From NCBI GenBank assembly GCA_902778255.1, contig CACYXD010000008.1:1-64000 (forward strand): DNA of 64,000 nucleotides, given 5' to 3'. The DNA comes from an uncultured Prevotellaceae bacterium. Its GTDB lineage: Bacteria > Bacteroidota > Bacteroidia > Bacteroidales > Bacteroidaceae. The notes under the pieces were generated by a model. The model was given only the letters and a program-made list of their open reading frames with translations. It did not search any database and was not told the DNA's origin. Shown here piece after piece: positions 1-5,618 of the stretch (position 1 is its first letter; each line of letters begins with the position of its first letter). A program made the position numbers and the translations under genes.

Positions 1-18
1 CCCAATCGCGAAGCGATA

Positions 19-90
19 ATTCTAAATTCTAAACTCTTAATTGCCGAAGGCAACAACTCTAAATTCTTAATTCTAAATTCTAAACTTAAA
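19..90. repeat. A/T-rich tandem filler tract before the smalltalk gene
   Basis: Degenerate copies of TCTAAATTC/TCTTAATT repeat through this stretch, interrupted by a short TTGCC-GAA-GGCAA hairpin. The same word family recurs at about 1544-1600 and 24782-24811. It looks like non-coding filler rather than a gene. Confidence 0.7.
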
Positions 91-102
91 ATTTATTTTA
101 CC

Positions 103-210
103 ATGAAGAAGGAAAGTTGGAAAACGATTCTGCAGGTGCTGGCGAGCATCATCACCGCCGCCCTCACCGCACTGGGCACCACCAGCTGCATGGGCCACGG
201 CCCATTCTAA
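103..210 (+). CDS. smalltalk protein (35 aa)
   Basis: This is a 35-residue peptide starting MKKESWKTILQVLASIITA and ending GTTSCMGHGPF. The pattern is a short basic/tryptophan start, one hydrophobic segment of about 18 residues, then TSC near the end. It matches the very small Bacteroidota family that NCBI names 'smalltalk protein', whose members often sit just downstream of an HU-type DNA-binding gene. Any such gene here would lie left of the window. The Cys may act as a lipid-attachment or membrane-edge residue, which is inference. The function of the family is not known to me. The start ATG follows an A/T-rich filler tract, and a bidirectional terminator follows at about 237-280. Confidence 0.8.
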   Translation: MKKESWKTILQVLASIITAALTALGTTSCMGHGPF

Positions 211-236
211 ATGACTAAACGTAACTTGAAACCAAC

Positions 237-280
237 AAAAAAGGCCCCGCCAATCATCAGAGTGGCGAGGCTTGTTTTTC
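237..280. terminator. bidirectional terminator between smalltalk and rpsO
   Basis: The arms GCCCCGCCA (244-252) and TGGCGAGGC (263-271) pair with one mismatch around a 10-nt loop. On the minus strand the hairpin is followed by a T run (the A run at 237-242), and on the plus strand by TTGTTTTTC. It therefore fits intrinsic termination of rpsO and possibly of the facing smalltalk gene. Confidence 0.75.
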
Positions 281-297
281 TTTGCAAAGAGACTGGA

Positions 298-567
298 TTA
301 CTTACGCAGACCCAGAGCCTTCACAATAGCACGATAACGATTGATATCGTTGGTGTAGAGATACTTCAGGAGCTTACGACGGCGACCTACCAGCTTTGTC
401 AGCGAACGAGCAGTAGCATAGTCCTTGTGGTTCTGCTTCAGGTGCTCGGTGAGGTGCTTGATACGATAAGAGAACAGTGCAATCTGGCTCTCAGCGCTAC
501 CAGTGTCTGTGGCGCCCTTGCCAAACTCGGTGAAGATCTCAGTCTTCTTGTTGTTGTCGAGATACAT
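298..567 (-). CDS. rpsO: 30S ribosomal protein S15
   Basis: This 89-residue protein has the full normal length of S15. It carries the conserved central blocks DTGSAESQIALFSYRIKHL, HLKQNHKDYA and RSLTKLVGRRRKLLKYL. It belongs to the small ribosomal subunit, where S15 binds the central domain of 16S rRNA and helps form the bridge to the large subunit. A minus-strand -7 box lies at 681-689, giving a leader of roughly 105 nt. That leader contains a strong GC-rich palindrome (636-647), a plausible site for the S15 autoregulation known in other bacteria. A terminator with a T run follows the gene. Confidence 0.97.
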   Translation of the reverse strand: MYLDNNKKTEIFTEFGKGATDTGSAESQIALFSYRIKHLTEHLKQNHKDYATARSLTKLVGRRRKLLKYLYTNDINRYRAIVKALGLRK

Positions 568-680
568 AATTTGTAAATCTTTGATTAATAATTACTTGCC
601 ATAACATTCTTCCCACGCTTGCCGCCTTAATCACAACGTGCGCACGTCGTCGAATGCATCGGATTTTCCGAAAAGCGGGT

Positions 681-689
681 GCAAAGGTA
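681..689 (-). promoter_or_regulatory. -7 promoter box for rpsO
   Basis: The plus strand reads GCAAAGGTA, which is TACCTTTGC on the minus strand. This is the Bacteroidota TAnnTTTG box, placed about 115 bp before the rpsO start codon. Confidence 0.7.
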
Positions 690-722
690 AGCAAAAGATT
701 TGGAACTTACAAATATTTTGCG

Positions 723-731
723 TACTTTTGC
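723..731 (+). promoter_or_regulatory. -7 promoter box for the radical SAM gene
   Basis: TACTTTTGC ends only 8 nt before the ATG at 740. If transcription starts at the usual distance, the mRNA would be nearly leaderless. It is divergent from the rpsO promoter. Confidence 0.65.
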
Positions 732-739
732 AAACAATT

Positions 740-1543
740 ATGTCAACAGTTATCTATCCATCGCCCATTTTCGGGCCCGTTCACAGTCGCCGACTGGGCA
801 TCTCGCTGGGCATCAACCTGCTGCCTGCCGACGGTAAGGTATGCTCGTTTGACTGCATCTACTGCGAATGCGGTTTCAATGCCGATCATCGTCCCAAGCT
901 GCCCATGCCCACCCGCGAAGAGGTGGCACGAAGGCTGGAGGAGAAGCTGCAGCAGATGAGCAGCGAGGGTCAGTTGCCCGATGTGCTGACCTTTGCCGGC
1001 AACGGCGAGCCTACCAGTCATCCGCACTTTGCCGAGATCATTGACGACACCATCCGCCTGCGCAACCAGTATTGCCCACGGGCGAAGGTTTCCGTGCTCA
1101 GCAACTCGACGATGATTCAGCGACCTGAGGTGCATGATGCCCTGATGAGGGTCGATAACAACATCCTGAAGCTCGACACCGTTGACCCCGATTATATAAA
1201 TAAGGTGGACCGTCCGAACGGGCACTATGACGTGGAGGCCATCGTAGAGCGGATGAAGGCGTTTCACGGCCATATCGTCATACAGACCCTGTTTATGAAG
1301 GGCGAGGCCTCACCCCTGCCCTCTCCAAAGGGAGAGGGAGCCTTCAGTGTTGACAACACTGGCGAGGAATACGTTGGGCCGTGGCTCAACGCCGTCAAGG
1401 AGATAGCACCCCAGCAGGTGATGGTATATACCATTGACCGCGAGACACCCGCACAGGGACTGCTGAAAGCCACCCACGAGGAGCTCGACGCCATTCGCGA
1501 CAGGGTGATAGCCATGGGAATAGCCTGTTCGGCATCGTACTAG
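740..1543 (+). CDS. radical SAM protein, TYW1/COG0731-like
   Basis: This 267-residue protein starts MSTVIYPSPIFGPVHSRRLG. The longer frame back to 638 would overlap the promoter box at 723-731, so ATG 740 is preferred. The [4Fe-4S]/SAM-binding motif CSFDCIYC (CxxxCxxC) lies near residue 37, followed by a glycine-rich block (LTFAGNGEPTSHP) typical of SAM contact. The N-terminal 'GPVHSRRLGISLGINLLP' pattern is characteristic of the COG0731 group, related to the tRNA wybutosine enzyme TYW1. The bacterial substrate is unknown. A Pro/Ser/Gly-rich insert (residues about 189-203), encoded by a repeat-like hairpin at 1304-1342, interrupts the C-terminal half. Confidence 0.85.
   Translation: MSTVIYPSPIFGPVHSRRLGISLGINLLPADGKVCSFDCIYCECGFNADHRPKLPMPTREEVARRLEEKLQQMSSEGQLPDVLTFAGNGEPTSHPHFAEIIDDTIRLRNQYCPRAKVSVLSNSTMIQRPEVHDALMRVDNNILKLDTVDPDYINKVDRPNGHYDVEAIVERMKAFHGHIVIQTLFMKGEASPLPSPKGEGAFSVDNTGEEYVGPWLNAVKEIAPQQVMVYTIDRETPAQGLLKATHEELDAIRDRVIAMGIACSASY
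1304..1342. repeat. in-frame hairpin repeat inside the radical SAM gene
   Basis: CCCTCTCC (1319-1326) and GGAGAGGG (1331-1338) form a perfect 8-bp stem with a 4-nt loop, next to a CT-rich arm. It encodes the low-complexity peptide EASPLPSPKGEGAF within an otherwise conserved protein and looks like an inserted repeat that kept the frame. Confidence 0.65.
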
Positions 1544-1600
1544 TTAAGAATTAAGAGTTAAGAATTAAGAGTTAAGAATTAAGAGTTAAGAATTAAGAGT
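1544..1600. repeat. tandem GTTAAGAATTAAGA filler tract
   Basis: About four near-identical copies of a 14-bp unit (GTTAAGAATTAAGA) begin right after the radical SAM stop codon. They run into the GTG start of porQ at 1599, so the start codon arises from the repeat itself. Confidence 0.85.
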
Positions 1601-2546
1601 GAAGAGAGGCATCGTTTTCATCTTATCCATGATGCTTGCCGTAGCAACCTACGCGCAGGACAGCCAGACCGCATTCAACTTTCTGCGGCTGCCCACCAGC
1701 GCCCATGCGGCAGCACTGGGCGGCGAGAACGTGACGCTGACGGATGATGATGCCTCGATGGTGTTTCATAATCCTGCGCTGGTCAACTTTGTCAGCGACC
1801 GCACCTTAGGGCTCAACATGATGACCTATATGCAAGGCTCCATCACGGGTAGTGCCTCGTATGCGCAGGCCGTGGGCGACCGCGGCACCTGGGGCGTACA
1901 AGGGCGATTCATCAACTACGGCGAGATGAAGCAGATGACCATCAGCGGCGAGCAGACGGGCACCTTCCATGCCAACGACTTTGCCCTTGGCGGCACCTTT
2001 GCCTACGGCCTGTCGGAGCGTATCAGCGGAGGTATCACAGCCAAGATCGTGGCCTCCTATATCGGACAATACAACGCGATGGGAGCTGCCGTGGATCTGG
2101 GCCTCAACTACTTCAATGAAGAGAGCAACTGGAGCATCGGCGCTGTGGCGCGCAACCTGGGCGGACAGCTGAAAGCCTATGAGGACGACTTCGAGCGGAT
2201 GCCGCTGGACGTACAACTGGGCGTGAGCAAGCGACTGGCCAGTTCGCCTCTGCGCTTCTCGGCCACACTGGTACGCCTGAACGACTGGGAATACGGACTG
2301 GGCAAGCACATGGTGTTTGGTGCCGACCTCTTGCTGGGCGACCAGTTCTACGTAGCTGCAGGCTACAATGCCCTGCGCGCCTCGGAGATGAAGATCAGCG
2401 CAGGAGAGAATGACGAGAGCAGTCACGGAGCAGCCCTCTCGATAGGTGCCGGCATGATACTGGAACGTCTGCAGCTGCATGTGGCCTACGGCAAATACCA
2501 CGTGAGCAGCACGTCGCTGATGATCAACTTCTCGTACGCGTTATAA
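1599..2546 (+). CDS. porQ: type IX secretion system protein PorQ
   Basis: This 315-residue outer-membrane protein has an N-terminal signal peptide ending ATYAQ. It then shows the PorQ/PorV-like pattern of beta strands: 'FNFLRLPTSAHAAALGGENVTLTDDDASMVFHNPALV' near the start and 'YGKYHVSSTSLMINFSYAL' at the C-terminus. In T9SS, PorQ belongs to the cell-surface attachment complex with PorU, PorV and PorZ, which trims and anchors cargo. The start is GTG, produced by the preceding repeat; an internal Met near residue 11 would spoil the signal peptide. It lies 55 bp before cmk. I recall porQ and cmk as neighbours in other Bacteroidales. Confidence 0.9.
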   Translation: MKRGIVFILSMMLAVATYAQDSQTAFNFLRLPTSAHAAALGGENVTLTDDDASMVFHNPALVNFVSDRTLGLNMMTYMQGSITGSASYAQAVGDRGTWGVQGRFINYGEMKQMTISGEQTGTFHANDFALGGTFAYGLSERISGGITAKIVASYIGQYNAMGAAVDLGLNYFNEESNWSIGAVARNLGGQLKAYEDDFERMPLDVQLGVSKRLASSPLRFSATLVRLNDWEYGLGKHMVFGADLLLGDQFYVAAGYNALRASEMKISAGENDESSHGAALSIGAGMILERLQLHVAYGKYHVSSTSLMINFSYAL

Positions 2547-2568
2547 CGAACAGGGGGTGACTTTAAAA

Positions 2569-2596
2569 CACGAATTTAACGAATTACACGAATAAG
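2569..2596. repeat. CACGAATT-type filler tract between porQ and cmk
   Basis: Degenerate copies of CACGAATTTAACGAATTACA sit just before the cmk ribosome-binding region. This is another member of the junction filler tracts seen across the window. Confidence 0.6.
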
Positions 2597-2601
2597 AAAA
2601 T

Positions 2602-3285
2602 ATGAAAAAGATAACGATTGCTATTGACGGCCACTCCTCGTGCGGCAAGAGCACAATGGCCAAGGAACTGGCCCGCAAGGTGGGCTACGTATATGTTGAC
2701 ACTGGCGCCATGTATCGCTGTGTGACCCTCTTTGCCCTGCGCCATCAGCTGTTTGCTGCCGACGGCAGCGTCATGGAGGAGCAGCTTCGCGAGGCCATGC
2801 CAGAGATTGACATCGACCAGCGACTGATTGACGGCAAGACCACCACATTCCTCAATGGCGAGAATGTGGAGCTGGAGATTCGCGGCCTCGAGGTGAGCAA
2901 CCACGTCAGCCCCATCGCCGCCATCCCCTTTGTGCGCACTGCCCTTGTGGCTCAGCAGCAGAAGATGGGACGTGAGGGCGGCATCGTGATGGACGGACGC
3001 GACATCGGCACCACCGTTTTCCCCAATGCCGAACTGAAGATCTTCGTCACCGCCAGTGCCGAGGTGCGTGCCCAGCGCCGCTATGACGAGCTGCAGCAGA
3101 AAGGGATGCCTGCCGACTATGCCGATATTCTGAAAAACGTGCAGGAGCGCGACTATATCGACTCTCATCGCGAAGTGTCGCCCCTGCGCCAGGCCGATGA
3201 TGCCCTGCTCCTCGATAACAGCCATATGACTATTGAAGAGCAGAACAAGTGGCTCATGGAACAGTTTGAGAAAGCGACGAAGTAA
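2602..3285 (+). CDS. cmk: cytidylate kinase
   Basis: This 227-residue protein has the P-loop GHSSCGKST at residues about 10-18. It also has [17 protein letters not shown], the [22 protein letters not shown] block and RAQRRYDEL, all hallmarks of (d)CMP kinase. It phosphorylates CMP and dCMP with ATP in pyrimidine salvage and nucleotide synthesis in the cytoplasm. Length and motifs are normal. It follows porQ in the same direction and is probably co-transcribed. An inverted repeat at 3309-3361 follows. Confidence 0.97.
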   Translation: MKKITIAIDGHSSCGKSTMAKELARKVGYVYVDTGAMYRCVTLFALRHQLFAADGSVMEEQLREAMPEIDIDQRLIDGKTTTFLNGENVELEIRGLEVSNHVSPIAAIPFVRTALVAQQQKMGREGGIVMDGRDIGTTVFPNAELKIFVTASAEVRAQRRYDELQQKGMPADYADILKNVQERDYIDSHREVSPLRQADDALLLDNSHMTIEEQNKWLMEQFEKATK

Positions 3286-3308
3286 TAGTTCTTAACTAAC
3301 ATTTTCAC

Positions 3309-3361
3309 TGCCTTCACCATCTTTGCAAGCACCTGTGTTTCTGCATATTATGGTGAAGGCA
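3309..3361. repeat. perfect 12-bp inverted repeat after cmk
   Basis: TGCCTTCACCAT (3309-3320) and ATGGTGAAGGCA (3350-3361) are exact reverse complements around 29 nt. No T run follows closely, so it may be a weak terminator or a remnant of a mobile repeat bordering the A+T-rich insert. The rest of 3286-3548 is A/T-rich with no gene seen. Confidence 0.6.
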
Positions 3362-3521
3362 ATATTATTTCCTACTTAAACAAATGTAATCTACTTTTTT
3401 GACGGAAGAAGCCTGTTGATACAGGAGAAAGGAAAAGAAAAAAAAGGAATCTAAATACCTTTGGGGAGAAATAATTAATAAAAAAAATAGAAAATAATTA
3501 TCTTCTATCAAATTCTTTTCG

Positions 3522-3530
3522 TATATTTGC
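3522..3530 (+). promoter_or_regulatory. -7 promoter box for the MNT/HEPN pair
   Basis: TATATTTGC lies 18 nt before the ATG of the nucleotidyltransferase gene and matches TAnnTTTGC. Confidence 0.65.
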
Positions 3531-3548
3531 AACGAATAAACGAATAAC

Positions 3549-3863
3549 ATGAATAAAGCTGCAGTCATAAACAACATCAAAACAATTGCTGGTGAGACGT
3601 TGCCAGCCAACAGCTCGTTGTTGCTTTATGGCTCAAGAGCTCGGGGCGACAACCGTCCTGACAGTGACTGGGATTTGCTTATATTGTTGGACAAACCCAA
3701 GTTGTCTTCACAAGATTATGATTACGGCTACCCATTCAGGGAATTCGGATGGGACATTGGTGAGGAAATTAGTCCGCACATCTACACGAAGAAGCAATGG
3801 AATGAATGGACTTTCTTGCCTTTCCATAAAAATGTAGAACGTGATAAAATAGTACTGGTATGA
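3549..3863 (+). CDS. MntA-like nucleotidyltransferase antitoxin
   Basis: This 104-residue minimal nucleotidyltransferase has the motif GSRARGDNRPDSDWD near residues 27-41. It fits exactly the GSx10DxD pattern of MNT proteins: glycine/serine for nucleotide binding, aspartates for metal. In type VII systems such as MntA-HepT, the MNT protein silences its HEPN RNase partner by adding AMP groups. The next gene encodes a HEPN protein and overlaps by 4 bp (ATGA), which points to translational coupling. Both genes are visibly more A+T-rich than their neighbours, suggesting lateral acquisition. The antitoxin role is inferred from the family and the pairing. Confidence 0.88.
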   Translation: MNKAAVINNIKTIAGETLPANSSLLLYGSRARGDNRPDSDWDLLILLDKPKLSSQDYDYGYPFREFGWDIGEEISPHIYTKKQWNEWTFLPFHKNVERDKIVLV

Positions 3864-4261
3864 GCCTGACAAATGAGGAACGCAAAACACTTGTAGCCTT
3901 GGAGATGAAAAAGGCACGAGAGACTTACGAGGATATTGGTATTCTCATTGCAGCCAATCGCTTGAATGGTGCTGCCAATCGTATGTACTACGCTGTATTT
4001 CATGCAGTCTGCGCTCTGCTGATTAATGATGGTCATCAAGTGAATACGCATAAAGGTTCTCACGCTCTGTTTAGCCAGCACTACATCAAGACTGGCATTC
4101 TGCCTAGAGAGTATGGGCAGCTTTATAATCAGCTTCAAACAATGCGTGAAGAGAGTGATTACAATTGTGCATACGACGTTGAGATTGATGAGTTACAGCA
4201 GAGAATTGATCCTGCCAGAAGACTCATTGACGATATTGACAAACTTGTGAATAAACAATAA
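3860..4261 (+). CDS. HEPN-domain protein, probable RNase toxin
   Basis: This 133-residue, mostly helical protein has the segment NRMYYAVFHAVCALL. It contains an Rx6H arrangement that fits the Rx4-6H catalytic signature of HEPN RNases. It starts inside the stop codon of the MNT gene. In MntA-HepT, a tyrosine in an Rx4HxY motif is the AMPylation target. Here the residue two after the His is Val, so the modified residue must differ or the mechanism is not the same. The C-terminal helix DELQQRIDPARRLIDDIDKL may form the dimer interface. Toxin activity is inferred, not shown. Confidence 0.85.
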   Translation: MSLTNEERKTLVALEMKKARETYEDIGILIAANRLNGAANRMYYAVFHAVCALLINDGHQVNTHKGSHALFSQHYIKTGILPREYGQLYNQLQTMREESDYNCAYDVEIDELQQRIDPARRLIDDIDKLVNKQ

Positions 4262-4354
4262 TTGTTGATCGTTCTAAGTACTCTTCCGGAATGGGAGGGT
4301 GCTTTGTTTGCCATTCTTTCATCTTTTTCAAAATCTTTTTGGATAATTCTTGTT

Positions 4355-4370
4355 TGTTTCGTACGAAACA
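4355..4370. promoter_or_regulatory. 16-bp perfect palindrome, candidate operator
   Basis: TGTTTCGTACGAAACA is a perfect palindrome in the 240-bp gap after the HEPN gene, about 90 bp before the next promoter box. Its length and symmetry fit a dimeric regulator site, but no regulator is adjacent. Confidence 0.4.
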
Positions 4371-4461
4371 GCAATCAGAAGCTCCCTTCAGCCAACCTTT
4401 AAATAATACTAAATGAGAGGGATTGACTGAAAGGATTATTGGAGAGTATCTAGTATTTTGT

Positions 4462-4470
4462 TACCTTTGC
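4462..4470 (+). promoter_or_regulatory. -7 promoter box for the 4502 gene
   Basis: TACCTTTGC matches TAnnTTTGC and lies about 31 nt before the preferred ATG at 4502. Confidence 0.65.
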
Positions 4471-4501
4471 AGAAACAATGTAATTGAGAAATATGATTTA
4501 T

Positions 4502-5101
4502 ATGAAACGGCTTTTTATCTTTTTCCTCTTGTCAGTTGGGTGTTTGACTGGCGCAAATCATTCTATTGCAGCAGAGATACAAGACTCTGTGGTAACGAAG
4601 GAAAGATATGCAAAGGTAGACCAGAATGCTTTAACAGTAGTTTCTTATGAACAGTCAAGCAAGGATAATCAAGCTACATTGTTAATAAAAAACAATACGG
4701 AGGAGAAAATTACATCTTTGAGTATCAAAATAAAGTATCTTGACATGTCTGGTAATGCACTAGGATGTTTGATATTTGACAATACCATTTCTATTGAGCC
4801 AGGTAGAACCCAGAAGATGTACATTGATGCCTTTGGACATAAGAAGGGCTATCACTATTACAAGTCTGAAGGTGATGCTGAAAGTCCTGTATTTAAGATC
4901 GAATATGAGTTAACTGATTATTATTTAGAGCTATCGGGGTGGCATTTCGCTAATCCTGTATCACCAGAGGATGCTGAAAAATATGTTGGCCATTGTGGTC
5001 TACCTGCATCTATTTTATTCTTCTTTCTGTTCGCTTTCTTAGCATTTATTAGTCTCGCTATTGGGCTTATCTTTCTTGTAAAAAGAGGACAAAAAAACTA
5101 A
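4502..5101 (+). CDS. exported single-pass protein of unknown function
   Basis: This is a 199-residue protein from ATG 4502; starts at TTG 4484 and ATG 4493 are also possible. The N-terminus (MKRLFIFFLLSVGCLTGANH...IAAE) is a good signal peptide. Residues about 40-140 form a beta-rich domain (LLIKNNTEEKITSLSIKIKY, then FDNTISIEPGRTQKMY) resembling the FxLYD-like envelope domain. One transmembrane helix lies near the C-terminus, ending in KRGQKN. The protein is therefore probably anchored in the inner membrane with its domain in the periplasm. I do not recognise the family. Six bases separate it from the next gene. Confidence 0.75.
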   Translation: MKRLFIFFLLSVGCLTGANHSIAAEIQDSVVTKERYAKVDQNALTVVSYEQSSKDNQATLLIKNNTEEKITSLSIKIKYLDMSGNALGCLIFDNTISIEPGRTQKMYIDAFGHKKGYHYYKSEGDAESPVFKIEYELTDYYLELSGWHFANPVSPEDAEKYVGHCGLPASILFFFLFAFLAFISLAIGLIFLVKRGQKN

Positions 5102-5107
5102 ATAAGA

Positions 5108-5596
5108 ATGGCAACGATAGAGATACCCCAACCAAACGACAGATTAAAATCGATTATTCAGGCCGTACCCACCACCTGTTTGGTGCTTTTCCAATACAAA
5201 CAGCAGAAGGGAATGACAGAGGACTGGAAAACGTGGGCTTGGGAGATGTTGGATAAAGGTTTCCATTCAGACGCTCTCACCCAGTTGGCAGGTGAAGACC
5301 TAAATCTGAACCCATTTGAATTCTCGTCTCTTGTTGATTCCATCCTCAAAGACCTGGAACTTGACCTCACCGATGATAACGTCTATTATCAATACGTGCT
5401 ATATATTGCCCATCAGGTTCTTAAGGGAGATTTGTCCTCCGAAGAGGGCTTTAAAACTTTATGTCAAGCTGCGATAGATACGAACTATCATCCTGCCTTC
5501 ATGGACTTTTACTATTTGGAAGATAACGCTGATTTAATGCGTCATCACCACCTTACCGTTATAGACACAAGTTGTCCCACCCTATGGGACAAATAA
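5108..5596 (+). CDS. hypothetical soluble protein
   Basis: This 162-residue acidic, helical protein has no signal peptide and no motif I recognise. It follows the membrane protein by 6 nt, so the two are probably one operon and may function together. It converges on the subtilisin gene, leaving 22 bp between the stop codons. Its ORF is intact and has no competing frame. Its A+T-rich sequence resembles the upstream toxin-antitoxin pair, so it may belong to the same acquired segment. Confidence 0.7.
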   Translation: MATIEIPQPNDRLKSIIQAVPTTCLVLFQYKQQKGMTEDWKTWAWEMLDKGFHSDALTQLAGEDLNLNPFEFSSLVDSILKDLELDLTDDNVYYQYVLYIAHQVLKGDLSSEEGFKTLCQAAIDTNYHPAFMDFYYLEDNADLMRHHHLTVIDTSCPTLWDK

Positions 5597-5618
5597 GAAG
5601 TAAGCCAGTTAAGTCCGA

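Noticed and set aside
743-1273. 176-codon minus-strand frame over the radical SAM gene
   Set aside because: It is antisense to a gene with clear CxxxCxxC and SAM motifs, and has no recognisable domain.
3365-3610. 81-codon hydrophobic minus-strand frame
   Set aside because: It runs through an A/T-rich non-coding gap and over the MNT gene start and promoter. Hydrophobicity comes from T-rich sequence.
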